IMG/VR virus record: IMGVR_UViG_3300035182_001655
Span: 1 to 24,754 of that record
Source: a virus
Length of the DNA: 24,754 bases
Reading direction: 5' to 3' (one strand)
The notes beneath the pieces are model-generated. The model did no database searches and was not told the origin of the DNA. It saw only the letters and a list, made by a program, of their open reading frames with translations. Below, one piece after another: positions 1-8,679 of this stretch (its first letter is position 1; each line of letters opens with the position of its first letter). The position numbers and the translations under genes are program-made.

Positions 1-24
1 TGGTTCTGTATTCTCTATACTCAT
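1..24 (-). CDS. 5' end of next late (probably virion) gene, truncated by window edge
   Basis: Only the first eight codons (MSIENTEP) are inside the window, beginning at the ATG complementary to 22-24. The start is supported by a well-placed promoter just upstream: a -7 box at 51-58 next to a long palindrome at 69-96. The gene follows terminase and portal genes in the same direction, so a scaffold, capsid or protease gene is the usual expectation in tailed phages. The eight residues themselves do not identify it. Confidence 0.5.
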
Positions 25-50
25 TTTGATTAGATTTAATTTTTATAAAA

Positions 51-96
51 CAAATGTATTAATTTAATTTAAACTAACAAACGTTTGTTAGTTTAA
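51..96 (-). promoter_or_regulatory. Late promoter with perfect 28-nt palindrome
   Basis: Positions 69-96 form a perfect 28-nt palindrome centred between 82 and 83; each half contains CTAACAAAC or its complement. On the minus strand its right half is followed, 20 nt on, by TACATTTG (51-58), an exact match to the Bacteroidota -7 consensus TAnnTTTG. It drives the gene starting at 24. The same palindrome family occurs at 2601-2620 and 12947-12966, each next to a TAnnTTTG box, so this looks like the operator or activator site of a shared late regulator. It could also act as a weak hairpin behind the portal gene. Confidence 0.7.
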
Positions 97-108
97 TGAT
101 TTAAAAAA

Positions 109-2565
109 TTATTCGTCAGTTAACTCAAACATTTTCATATTTGCATTTTTAGCTTCAAAATCGATTGGCTCTCCTTCAGAATGACGTTGTTTAATCATTT
201 CGCTTTGTGCAGTTGATTGTTTGTCAATTCTAGCATCTTTATTATCTTCAATTAAATCATTTTTCTTTAACATTCCTTCATTGACTAATCGGGTATTATC
301 ATTTCTTAATGCCCATTCTACTTGAAGTGATTTCCTAGTTTCATCCCCTTCTGCCTGAACTTTAGCAATCATAGTATCTCCTTGAACTTTAGCAGTTTGA
401 GCGTCTATCCGACCAATTAATTGAGCTGTTTGTTGTTTTGCTTGTTCTGCACCTTGTGCTGCTCTAATATTTTCATCAGCTTGAACTTTAAATTCTTGAG
501 TTTTAGCTTCTTGTTGTTTTTTATCACGTTTGTCAATAAGAATACTCAAATACTGAACTGCTAATTTAAAATTAGGAATATTTAAAATTTTAAATTTATC
601 ACTAATTCCTATAAATCCTTTAGACATAGCATCAGACAAATCTCTATTTAATTCAGCTTTTTCTTCATCATCAGCTTCTAAATCAAGATAAATAGCAAAA
701 TCACTAAGGTGTAAATCTTTAACATATTCTAAATCTTGTACAGAAGTTGCGCCAATTTTTCTAATTAAATCTTTTCTTAATTCAGGAAAGTATTGTAAAA
801 TATCAGCTATTCTATAACTAACTGCTTCTGCACTTTTTAAAGTAATATAACTACCCCCATCTAAAATATGACGAGTTGCTAAATTTGAATTTAAAGCCGC
901 TAATTTTTGAATACCTACTAATGAATCTTTATCAGGAGTTGAAGCATCAGAAGCCTTATTTAATCCTATAATATCAGTTAAAGTGTTTAAATATCCTAGA
1001 CTTTCATTTCGTAATGCTTGAAGTTTATTAATAGAATCCCCTGTTTTAATTTCAGTAAATGGTTTTTGAGCATTATTATAATCTCCACTTGCACCATAAC
1101 TCCTATAAAAAAATGAACCTTTTTGAAGCCACATATTATATTGGTCAAATGCAGTCATAGGAGCTTTTCCTTCTCCTAAATCTAATTCAGCAAGCGCATC
1201 AGTATCAATAGCAATACCATCAGGAGTAATTCCTTGAATTATTTGTTCTGCTTTTAGTTCTAAAATATTTAACTTATCATCAACTGGAATCATTCTAGCA
1301 ACTAATGAATCTATATATCCATCTTGATAATTAGGTGCAATCCCAATATATTGTTCTACTACTTTTTGTTTGTTACTTTTCGGGCGACCCATATTTTTAG
1401 AAACTTCCCATTTCAATAAAATATCAGTTCCTAAAACATAAACTCCTTCAAATAAAATTTCCTCAACTACAGAAACTCTTTTAAAATCATTAGTTTGACC
1501 TTTTTTAAGTTTAGTTTCATCAAAATTTTCCAAAGCATCAGTAACAATTTTTTCTCCAGTAGCTTTTTCTTTTATTTTTTTAGGATTATCTTTAAATGTT
1601 TTATAGGTAAAATATAAGAGGTTTGTAGTTCCTTTTATTTGTTGATTTGGCGGTATTTTTTGATATGCCCACCAGTTATCAGCAGAATACGTCAATTGAT
1701 TTTTTAAATCTGCATTTTCTACATCATTAAGCCAAGGATATTCTACTAAAACATCGCTAATTAAAACAGTTTTAAATTCTCCATGATAAAAACAATCTCT
1801 AAAATATGGGTCTTTTGTATAAGAATGAACCTTATTAACTGGGTCAACATACTCTAACATAATACCTTTACTGGCATTAAACCTATTTCTTACCCAAGCA
1901 ATTCCGCAAACAACTAAGTCTATCTTTACTTGTTTATCAATAGTTTGTCGATACATATTTTCTTCCATAGATACAGAAATAGCTAATTCTTCTGAAAGTT
2001 CAATAGAAGGTTTATATTCCATTTGCAAGTGTATATCTAATTCTTGCTTTGTTTCAGGTATTTTGTCAGTAGGCATACTTCCTATATCTATACCAAAAGT
2101 TTCTTTAGATTTTTGAATAATATCTATACTATTCATATCGTTTTCTAATTGTCTACGATATGCCATTTGATTATCTTGGGAAACTTGGTCAATAGCAGTA
2201 GCTCTAATAGAGTAATTTCTATTTACCATACCATTAACTACAACATCTACTAATTTTGGAATTCGTGAAATTGATTTTTTGGAAAGATTAAGTAATGAAG
2301 TATCGCCATTAGTACCCAACATTGGCAAGTATTTAGCCATTGAAATTTGACCTTTTGCATATAATCTTCTTTCCATTAATTCTAAACGTGAAGTATAAAA
2401 TTTACACATATAACCTTGTACGTTTAAATTATAAAACCATTCATATTGAATAGCTTGCGCCATCATTTTACCCCATTCAGGAGTATTTTTTTTAGAAAAA
2501 GAATCTAATTGATTAGGATATGTTAAAACTTCCTTTATTTGTATTCCTTTGTTTTCTAACTTCAT
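109..2565 (-). CDS. Phage portal protein
   Basis: The 818-aa product is called a portal protein. Portals form the dodecameric ring at the capsid vertex through which DNA enters and leaves. The call rests on its size, its place directly after the large terminase, and its layout: an alpha/beta N-terminal half with a segment near residues 100-130 of the type 'SRIPKLVDVVVNGMVNR', followed by a long Gln/Lys/Glu-rich helical C-terminus (about residues 650-800) that suits the crown or barrel. I start it at the ATG complementary to 2563-2565 (protein MKLENKG). An in-frame ATG 45 nt upstream lies inside the operator palindrome and upstream of the -7 box, so it should not be in the transcript. Portal and terminase of this size side by side recall crAss-like phages (Crassvirales), but that placement is inference. 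Confidence 0.8.
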   Translation of the reverse strand: MKLENKGIQIKEVLTYPNQLDSFSKKNTPEWGKMMAQAIQYEWFYNLNVQGYMCKFYTSRLELMERRLYAKGQISMAKYLPMLGTNGDTSLLNLSKKSISRIPKLVDVVVNGMVNRNYSIRATAIDQVSQDNQMAYRRQLENDMNSIDIIQKSKETFGIDIGSMPTDKIPETKQELDIHLQMEYKPSIELSEELAISVSMEENMYRQTIDKQVKIDLVVCGIAWVRNRFNASKGIMLEYVDPVNKVHSYTKDPYFRDCFYHGEFKTVLISDVLVEYPWLNDVENADLKNQLTYSADNWWAYQKIPPNQQIKGTTNLLYFTYKTFKDNPKKIKEKATGEKIVTDALENFDETKLKKGQTNDFKRVSVVEEILFEGVYVLGTDILLKWEVSKNMGRPKSNKQKVVEQYIGIAPNYQDGYIDSLVARMIPVDDKLNILELKAEQIIQGITPDGIAIDTDALAELDLGEGKAPMTAFDQYNMWLQKGSFFYRSYGASGDYNNAQKPFTEIKTGDSINKLQALRNESLGYLNTLTDIIGLNKASDASTPDKDSLVGIQKLAALNSNLATRHILDGGSYITLKSAEAVSYRIADILQYFPELRKDLIRKIGATSVQDLEYVKDLHLSDFAIYLDLEADDEEKAELNRDLSDAMSKGFIGISDKFKILNIPNFKLAVQYLSILIDKRDKKQQEAKTQEFKVQADENIRAAQGAEQAKQQTAQLIGRIDAQTAKVQGDTMIAKVQAEGDETRKSLQVEWALRNDNTRLVNEGMLKKNDLIEDNKDARIDKQSTAQSEMIKQRHSEGEPIDFEAKNANMKMFELTDE

Positions 2566-2584
2566 AGCGAGTTGTAAATAATAA

Positions 2585-2620
2585 CAAAGATAATTTTTTT
2601 TAACTAACATTTGTTAGTTA
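2585..2620 (-). promoter_or_regulatory. Portal promoter with TTAGTTA palindrome
   Basis: Positions 2601-2620 form a 20-nt palindrome (TAACTAAC and its complement flanking a mismatched central pair). On the minus strand TATCTTTG follows at 2585-2592, a match to TAnnTTTG. The palindrome sits where the -33 element belongs. A promoter here makes Met16 (2565) the portal start and gives the portal gene its own expression separate from the terminase. Confidence 0.65.
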
Positions 2621-2632
2621 GTATTATTTTTT

Positions 2633-5290
2633 TTAACTATATGTTTTCATTTTTAAAGTAAAAGTTTTTTTAACTTCTTGAGTTGGAACGTATGAGTGTC
2701 TATTTATTCCCATAAGTGCTAATCCCGAAGATATAGTTGCATCAAATTGAGTTCTTTTAGCTACATTAAATTTTAACCAATCTTTTAAAGTTCTATTAAA
2801 TGGCATTGCGCCAATTTCTCCTTCTTCACGAATTGGGTACACATCATCTCCTTGACTATAAATACCAACATATTTTTTAATATATGTTTCAATTGCTGTC
2901 CAATGCATTGTAATTACATCATCACCCGAACTTGGCATACCTCCTAATTTCTTTTCTGTTTGAGAAAGTCTATTCATAGATTTATCAAATCGGCTTAATG
3001 CAAAACCTCTATAACCTCTATTATAAAAATGTTGCAATAAACGAATTTTGTTATTTTCAATTAATGCTGGCATACCGTAAAATACGCAAGCCATTAAAGC
3101 ATCTTCAAAGAATATTTCAGCAGTTTGGGGTCTAGTTATATATTCTAAAAAGAAATAATTACTAGGAACATCTTTTAACGTCATTCCTGAAACTCCATGA
3201 ATAGAACCTTTAGAACCTAAGTTATATTCAGAACCATTTTCAGTTTCTTCTAAATGGCTATCTTGAACAGAATCTACATCATAGTTATCAATACCAGCAC
3301 AAAGACAATCATCATTTAAAGGATGTTTACTTAATCCTCCAAATACATTTCTTTTCATTTGCCATTTATTCTGCATTTCTTTTGGAGGAATCCATGCTAA
3401 TAAAAACCTACCTCTTTCGCTAGGTGTCCAAATAACTTCTGTATCTTGAACTCCATCTTTCCATGAAAAATTACCACGAACTAAATTATCTTGTATTTCA
3501 TGCTCTTGATTATGGTTTAATTGGTCATTAATTTTATCCATATCAAATAATGTAGAAATTAATTCATCTCTAAATGCTTCATCAATAGTCATTGGATTTG
3601 CTCTTAATTCTTCATTATAAAGAATATCAGATTGTTTTCTTTTAGATTTTCTAACTGCTTCTAAATATTGAATTGACCCAATTTCTTTTTTTATTCCTTG
3701 AGCATTATAGAAAAATTCACCATTTAATAAAATAGTATGACAAATTCCATATTTATCTGTAAATTCCTCCATATTTTTATGTGCTGGTAAGAAATAAGCA
3801 TAAAGTCCTGTAGGTGTCATATTAGTACCCTCATTTCTTTTTTTAATTACCGAACCTAAATACATTTTATGAAATTCTAAACCTCCTTTAGCCATAGGAT
3901 TAACAGTAGAACCTACAAATATTTTACCTACAATTCTACCACCATTATTAATAGTTGGAGATACACGACCCCAATGTGTAATAAGATTAAAAGGTTTTAA
4001 TGGTTTACTTGCTTCGTCAATTAAATATCTAAACATTCTTTGACCATCATAAGCACCATCAGTTGTTGTTTTCCAATCTAGTAATGTATTTAGATAATCG
4101 TCAGTATTGCTATTTCTTTTCTTTTTAGTTGCTTTACTTGCATCTGATGGCTTGGCGAATTCAATCTCTGTTTTACTATCTATTTTACCTTTAATTACTG
4201 GAATAAAAAAAAATGGTAAATTTTGTACTCCATAAGACATTTTTAAAAATGCTTCTTGAGCATCATCTCCTGTTTTAGAAGTCATACCTATTTTAGCATT
4301 ACTCGTACTTGTACCATCATTTATAAATTCGCAAATTATTTGATAAGTAAAACCAGTTCTTCTTGATTTAACAAATAACTCACCCAAACAACGTCTATCT
4401 AAAACACAAGCCTTAGTAAAATAGAACATATCTCTTTGAGCATATCGGAAATCCATATAATCCCCAGTATCTAACATTTTAATCCATTGTAATGCCATAT
4501 AATGCGCTCCTGTTATATATACTGGTTCTCCATTATTCATAAACCAAATACCTTCTCTACGTCGCCTAAATTCTTCTATTATAAATTCAGTATAAATTTC
4601 TTCATTTTCAGGAGTAAGTCCTTTAGGTAATTCTTGTCTACGCCAATATTGTTCTTCTTTTGGTAAATTGGCAAATAATATTTTTTTCTTCGCTATAGGA
4701 ACTTTTGGAAGCATTACATTCAATCCGTCAAGTGTAATTACTTCTCCTTTTGTACCTAAAGGGCAAAGCATAACACTATCTGTTTTTTCATCATGCCATT
4801 TTTGATGATAGTCTTTTAACGGTAGAAATTCTTGATTTGAAAAACGTTCTGGAAATCCCCTTTTAAACTCTCGTTCTCCTAAATTAATATTATCAGCTGC
4901 TAATTGCATTTTAAGTTCTAAAACACCCGAATTAATATCATTTATAGCTTTAAATAAAACTGGCTTTGCTCTTACTGCTTGACCATGCATAGTAGGGTCT
5001 ACTTTTATTAAATCTACACTTTTTCTTAATGCTGTTCTTAATATTTCAATAGAGTTTTCTCCAGCATTAATTAAATCTTGAATATATTTTTTTAGTTTAT
5101 CTTGTCTAGGTGAATTTTGAGAATTTTCCCAAGAATGAATAAGTTGTTTTGTAGATTGAAAACTATCTATTTTAGATTGCATTACAGCTTGTAATTTTTC
5201 GCTTTTTACATCTGAAATTACTACAGTATAATTTAATACATTAATACAATCTTTAATAGCTATTTCAATATCAGAAGATAAATTTTTCAT
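2633..5290 (-). CDS. terL: Terminase large subunit (packaging ATPase-nuclease)
   Basis: The 885-aa protein is a packaging motor. It would dock on the portal, hydrolyse ATP to translocate DNA and cut it. The ATPase half carries a Walker A-like VKSRRTGFTY (about 307-316), a Walker B RYLIDEA (421-427, Asp425-Glu426) and a coupling motif FVGST (458-462). The C-terminal half has the RNase H-like nuclease signature: GIDNYD (Asp668), LIENN (Glu745) and SGDD (788-791). It is longer than typical TerL (500-650 aa). The excess is an N-terminal helical region of about 200 residues and insertions around 470-640. It starts 28 nt beyond a -7-like box at 5310-5317 and lies behind a terminator, so it begins its own transcription unit, followed by the portal. 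No small terminase is recognisable nearby. Confidence 0.9.
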   Translation of the reverse strand: MKNLSSDIEIAIKDCINVLNYTVVISDVKSEKLQAVMQSKIDSFQSTKQLIHSWENSQNSPRQDKLKKYIQDLINAGENSIEILRTALRKSVDLIKVDPTMHGQAVRAKPVLFKAINDINSGVLELKMQLAADNINLGEREFKRGFPERFSNQEFLPLKDYHQKWHDEKTDSVMLCPLGTKGEVITLDGLNVMLPKVPIAKKKILFANLPKEEQYWRRQELPKGLTPENEEIYTEFIIEEFRRRREGIWFMNNGEPVYITGAHYMALQWIKMLDTGDYMDFRYAQRDMFYFTKACVLDRRCLGELFVKSRRTGFTYQIICEFINDGTSTSNAKIGMTSKTGDDAQEAFLKMSYGVQNLPFFFIPVIKGKIDSKTEIEFAKPSDASKATKKKRNSNTDDYLNTLLDWKTTTDGAYDGQRMFRYLIDEASKPLKPFNLITHWGRVSPTINNGGRIVGKIFVGSTVNPMAKGGLEFHKMYLGSVIKKRNEGTNMTPTGLYAYFLPAHKNMEEFTDKYGICHTILLNGEFFYNAQGIKKEIGSIQYLEAVRKSKRKQSDILYNEELRANPMTIDEAFRDELISTLFDMDKINDQLNHNQEHEIQDNLVRGNFSWKDGVQDTEVIWTPSERGRFLLAWIPPKEMQNKWQMKRNVFGGLSKHPLNDDCLCAGIDNYDVDSVQDSHLEETENGSEYNLGSKGSIHGVSGMTLKDVPSNYFFLEYITRPQTAEIFFEDALMACVFYGMPALIENNKIRLLQHFYNRGYRGFALSRFDKSMNRLSQTEKKLGGMPSSGDDVITMHWTAIETYIKKYVGIYSQGDDVYPIREEGEIGAMPFNRTLKDWLKFNVAKRTQFDATISSGLALMGINRHSYVPTQEVKKTFTLKMKTYS

Positions 5291-5309
5291 TTAATTAGAA
5301 TAATTTTAT

Positions 5310-5317
5310 CAAAAATA
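5310..5317 (-). promoter_or_regulatory. Probable terL promoter -7 box
   Basis: On the minus strand TATTTTTG matches TAnnTTTG and lies 19 nt before the terL start, just after a terminator. No good -33 element and no TTAGTTA palindrome are visible, so this promoter differs from those of the portal and fibre genes. Confidence 0.45.
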
Positions 5318-5329
5318 CGATTTTTTTAA

Positions 5330-5364
5330 TAAATAAAAAAAACCTCTAAATTACTAGAGGTTTT
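5330..5364 (-). terminator. Rho-independent terminator
   Basis: On the minus strand AACCTCTA pairs with TAGAGGTT across a six-base loop and is followed by a run of T. It ends the operon running from the lysis genes through the 213-aa virion protein and insulates terL. Confidence 0.85.
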
Positions 5365-5386
5365 ATCTTTCTAAAGAATATTTATA

Positions 5387-6028
5387 TTATACTACTACTA
5401 ATCCAATTTTAATTGCTGAGTTAAATGACGCAACTCCAATGTTTGAAACGGTAATTACTGCTGAACCCGAACTAGGAGTAACTGTAATAACTGCTTTTCC
5501 TGTTCCACCATTCATGTTTACAGTAGGCAAAACATTACTTGTTGCTGTAATTTTGCTATTTGTAAAAGTGAAATTAAATTCAGTATCTAAAGCATCACTT
5601 AAGGCTACTGTTGTTATAATAGTATTCAAAGTATTTGAAACTACAGTTGTATTTTTTGATGTTCCTTGAGTTACACTTGCTTTATCAGCAATCAAATCAC
5701 TAACAGTAGCGTTAGTTGGATTAGCAATAACAGCAACTAAATCTTTAACACAAAGGTCAAAGCTACCATAAGAAGTTCCAGTACTATCTAAAAATGAAGT
5801 CCATGATTGTGGTTCATCAAAAGGTAATAATAATTTGCTATAACTTACAGAATTTGAATCTGTTTTAGGAACTAACAAAATTTTTGTTCCTGAGAAATCA
5901 GTAACAATACCAGTTGTTTCATTAGGTTCAGTTTCTTTGTACTTAATAATGTAATCACCTTTTGTGTAGGCTTTTCCAGCAACTAAAAATGTTGTTGCGC
6001 TGTACGATGCAATTTTAATCTTACTCAT
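5387..6028 (-). CDS. Beta-rich virion or head-decoration protein
   Basis: The family is not recognised. The 213-aa product is Ser/Thr/Val/Asn-rich with few charges, especially from residue 110 on (VTPSSGSAVITVSNIGVASF). This pattern is typical of Ig-like or jelly-roll virion proteins. Near residues 150-200 (FTFTNSKITATSN and following) it resembles bacterial Ig-like surface domains. No signal peptide or membrane segment is visible. It is the last gene before a strong terminator and lies between the GroES-like protein gene and terL. A capsid decoration or tail-spike accessory role is plausible but inferred from composition and place only. Confidence 0.5.
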   Translation of the reverse strand: MSKIKIASYSATTFLVAGKAYTKGDYIIKYKETEPNETTGIVTDFSGTKILLVPKTDSNSVSYSKLLLPFDEPQSWTSFLDSTGTSYGSFDLCVKDLVAVIANPTNATVSDLIADKASVTQGTSKNTTVVSNTLNTIITTVALSDALDTEFNFTFTNSKITATSNVLPTVNMNGGTGKAVITVTPSSGSAVITVSNIGVASFNSAIKIGLVVV

Positions 6029-6054
6029 TGTTTTTAATATTTAAAGGTTAATTT

Positions 6055-6609
6055 TTACAATTTTACTAATATTCGATGGTTTTTCATCAAATATAATTTT
6101 TCATTATCAATTTCAAAAGGATATTCACAATCTTTATAAAATCCTATTTCATCTCCTTCAGTTATTCCTTGTGAAATTAGTTTTTCATTAGCAAATTTAA
6201 CGATTCCAACCCGTTCTTTTTCTATTTCTCCAAACCAATTATCAACTTCTTTTATCGGTTTTATAAAAACATGGTCGTCAATCGCTATTTTTTTACCGTT
6301 GCGAACAATCAAATATACTAAATCTGCATCAACAAAAAACAAATTATCTTTAATATGAAAATCAGATTGTCTAGCTATTCCTTTATCGTTATAAGTGATT
6401 CTAAATATATTATGATGAATAATTACTTCATCCCCTACTTTTATATCTCCTTTATAATCTAATGGTAACGCAATAACTATTCCGTTTCTATTTACATCTT
6501 CTGCTTCTTCAATTGACGTATTTATAATTAATTCAACTTCTCCAATTTGCTTTGTATTATTATATTGACCTCCTTTTGGAGAAACAATAAATCTATGTGG
6601 CATTTTCAT
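6055..6609 (-). CDS. Protein with two GroES-like beta-barrel repeats
   Basis: The 184-aa product reads as two consecutive GroES-type folds. The C-terminal unit (about 132-184) has GIVKFANEK, then ITEGDEIGFYKDCEYPFEI, then IDNEKLYLMKNHRILVKL. It parallels GroES, where RGEVLAVG, VKVGDIVIF and IDNEEVLIMSESDILAI occur in that order. The N-terminal unit (about 42-118) has GIVIALP, IKVGDEVIIHHN, DLVYLIV and HVFIKPI in the same order. No obvious GroEL-binding mobile loop (GG-I-V) is present except possibly the KGGQYNNT region at 12-19. The genome also encodes a separate GroES (14565-14861). This protein could be a second co-chaperonin, or a GroES fold reused in the virion as its tail/head neighbourhood suggests. 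The fold comparison is by eye. Confidence 0.5.
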   Translation of the reverse strand: MKMPHRFIVSPKGGQYNNTKQIGEVELIINTSIEEAEDVNRNGIVIALPLDYKGDIKVGDEVIIHHNIFRITYNDKGIARQSDFHIKDNLFFVDADLVYLIVRNGKKIAIDDHVFIKPIKEVDNWFGEIEKERVGIVKFANEKLISQGITEGDEIGFYKDCEYPFEIDNEKLYLMKNHRILVKL

Positions 6610-6612
6610 AGT

Positions 6613-6858
6613 TTAATCTATAAAATATTCAGGAGTTGTAATATTATTTTTAGGTATATCTTTCCAATGTTGTTCTGCTTCTCCGTTAGAAATATATAAC
6701 TTATAGTGATTCTCCGATTCTTGAATATTTGTTAAAGTTCTTTTTTCTACTGGCTTATCTTTGCCATTTATAGGAATTGGAAATTCACCACCAATTATAT
6801 AATGCCATTGCTCTTTAACTTCTGCTCCTATTGATAATTTACGAATTTTATTTGACAT
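6613..6858 (-). CDS. Small protein of unknown function
   Basis: The 81-aa product is hydrophilic, without a membrane segment or a motif I recognise. Its middle (KLYISNGEAEQHWKDIPKNN) resembles a short beta-hairpin domain. It ends 3 nt before the start of the GroES-like gene and begins 14 nt after the fibre gene, so it is cotranscribed with both and may be a virion accessory or assembly protein. Confidence 0.6.
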   Translation of the reverse strand: MSNKIRKLSIGAEVKEQWHYIIGGEFPIPINGKDKPVEKRTLTNIQESENHYKLYISNGEAEQHWKDIPKNNITTPEYFID

Positions 6859-6872
6859 AGATTTTATTATAT

Positions 6873-8105
6873 TTAAGTTCCAATATACATTATTTTTAAA
6901 CGTACTACAGATGGTTGTATATTAGTTCCTGTTAATGATGTTCCTATAGGATATGCTGGATGTGAGCCATCTACATCCCCAGCAACACCATTAGCTAAAT
7001 GTACTTGAGCTACAGCATCTTTTGAACCTAAAGTAGCATTTAAAGTTGGATAATCAGTACCGTAAGCTATATCGATAAGACCATTATCATTAGGAGTTCC
7101 GTTATTTCCATTGCAAATTGCCCAATCAACCCTATTTATACGACCTAACCCAGTACTATCAAAATTAACTCCTTTATAAGTACTATCGCAAAATACAAAT
7201 TTAGTATCTCCATATTCCCAACCAGCGTTTTTATCTGCTGCAATTATATATGGGTCGGCTTGTGTTCCTGTTCCTGTAACGGTGACATTATCCCCAGCTT
7301 GAACATAACTTTCGTTTTTTTCTATTTTTACTCCATCAGCATCTAAAGTTATAGTTAATGAATCAGACTTAATTTTTCTAAATTCGTCTAATTTACTTGA
7401 TGTGTTTAGCCCTTTATAAACATCAATTCCCGTAGCTCCTAATTTGGTACTTGCTTTTCGTTCTACTATGATATTATCAGAACTTAATGAAATATCTAAA
7501 CCAGTAGATTTTAAACAATAGTATTCGTCTAATTTAGATGTAGCATTTAATCCTTTATAGATAATTTGACCATCCCCTAAATTTGTACCTTCTTTTGGGT
7601 CAATTATAATATTTCCTGTTACAATACTAATATCTAACCCAGTAGATTTAATTCCATAAAATTCAAATTGTTTAGTAACTACATTATATCCTTTTAAAAC
7701 ATTTGTACCATCTCCTAACTTACCAAAATCTGTAATTAATATAAAATCAGCATTTGTAATAGGTGTTTCAGTAACTCCAAAAGAAAAATTTTGTTTTCTA
7801 AGAACATAAATTACGCCATTTATATTAAAAAACACTACTTCATATTGCCCTACTGCATAAGCTGGATTTTTAAAATTAGCAACTTCTTCAGGTGTTTTTG
7901 GCGCACCATTATAAATAAACTCTTGAAATTTTAAATTCCCACCAGTTTCGGGAGTAAGACCTTCTACTAATAAATTTTTAATGTCTGAGAGTTGTATTTG
8001 AATACTAATTTCGCCTTGAGTTTCAGAATCGGTTGCTAAAATCCTATCACTAAGAACTGGATTAGGTTTTACTTTATAAACATCTTTTCTACTATATCTT
8101 GTCAT
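6873..8105 (-). CDS. Tail fibre / collar-like protein with internal repeats
   Basis: The 410-aa product has three tandem repeats of roughly 40-45 residues between about 150 and 285. Each holds LG-DG-/GI-(V)YKG-N--(S/T)K-(D/F)E, then a KSTGLDIS-like strand and a -D-N-I-IE-K end. This is typical of trimeric fibre shafts. The C-terminal part (about 310-410, with VDWAICNGNNGTPND and GLIDIAYGTDYPTL) resembles phage tail-collar or microcystin-dependent-protein domains. The N-terminus (MTRYSRKDVYKVKPNP) would be the virion attachment end. A role in host recognition or tail tip structure is inferred. It follows the lysis genes in the same operon. Confidence 0.65.
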   Translation of the reverse strand: MTRYSRKDVYKVKPNPVLSDRILATDSETQGEISIQIQLSDIKNLLVEGLTPETGGNLKFQEFIYNGAPKTPEEVANFKNPAYAVGQYEVVFFNINGVIYVLRKQNFSFGVTETPITNADFILITDFGKLGDGTNVLKGYNVVTKQFEFYGIKSTGLDISIVTGNIIIDPKEGTNLGDGQIIYKGLNATSKLDEYYCLKSTGLDISLSSDNIIVERKASTKLGATGIDVYKGLNTSSKLDEFRKIKSDSLTITLDADGVKIEKNESYVQAGDNVTVTGTGTQADPYIIAADKNAGWEYGDTKFVFCDSTYKGVNFDSTGLGRINRVDWAICNGNNGTPNDNGLIDIAYGTDYPTLNATLGSKDAVAQVHLANGVAGDVDGSHPAYPIGTSLTGTNIQPSVVRLKIMYIGT

Positions 8106-8106
8106 G

Positions 8107-8679
8107 TTAATTTTTTAATTTAGTGAGTATTCCTTTAGCTGTTGATAGTAAATTTAATTGAGGAAAATAATATTTTTTAATTATAATAAATGCAATAATT
8201 ATAATTAACCATAACCACCAAAAAGATAAAATAAATGTACTCCAATTAAATTGCTCTTTAATTATATGCTTTATTGATGATTCAGAACTAGATTTTAAAT
8301 TTTGGTTATTATTAATTTCAGATTCATTTTGGAAACTACTAGATTCACTAACATTTTGTTCTTGATTTATTTGGCTATTATCAATAGTTTTTTTATGCTT
8401 GATTCTAGTATTTTTATACTTAGTTATCTTACCATCAGAATCAATTTTTTCAATTGGTTTTGTCGTATCTATAGGTTCTAATTCATCTTCTTCGGTAATT
8501 ATATTATTCTTAATTTCTATTTTATTTTCAGAACAACTATCTTTGTTTATAGATGTTTTTTCTTTTTCAATTTGTGAAATTGAAGCAGTTGTATCTGTCT
8601 TAATTACTTCTTTATCTACTTTCCTAGCACCGCAAGAAACTAATAAAAATAAAAACACTATATAAATTAGACTTTTCAT
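8107..8679 (-). CDS. Candidate unimolecular spanin (lipoprotein with C-terminal TM)
   Basis: The 190-aa product begins with a lipoprotein signal (MKSLIYIVFLFLLVSC, lipobox LVSC, acylated Cys16). A charged, low-complexity periplasmic stretch (about 20-140) follows, then one strong membrane helix near residues 147-167 and a short basic tail. An outer-membrane lipid anchor plus an inner-membrane helix is the defining layout of u-spanins such as phage T1 gp11, which fuse inner and outer membranes in the last step of lysis. The gene directly follows the endolysin: its ATG overlaps the endolysin TGA (ATGA), so translation is probably coupled. The layout is seen in the sequence; the function is inferred from it and from the lysis context. 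Confidence 0.7.
   Translation of the reverse strand: MKSLIYIVFLFLLVSCGARKVDKEVIKTDTTASISQIEKEKTSINKDSCSENKIEIKNNIITEEDELEPIDTTKPIEKIDSDGKITKYKNTRIKHKKTIDNSQINQEQNVSESSSFQNESEINNNQNLKSSSESSIKHIIKEQFNWSTFILSFWWLWLIIIIAFIIIKKYYFPQLNLLSTAKGILTKLKN

Noticed and set aside
2566-2610. 15-codon N-terminal extension of the portal gene
   Set aside because: Its ATG lies within the operator palindrome and before the -7 box, so it would not be on the transcript from that promoter.
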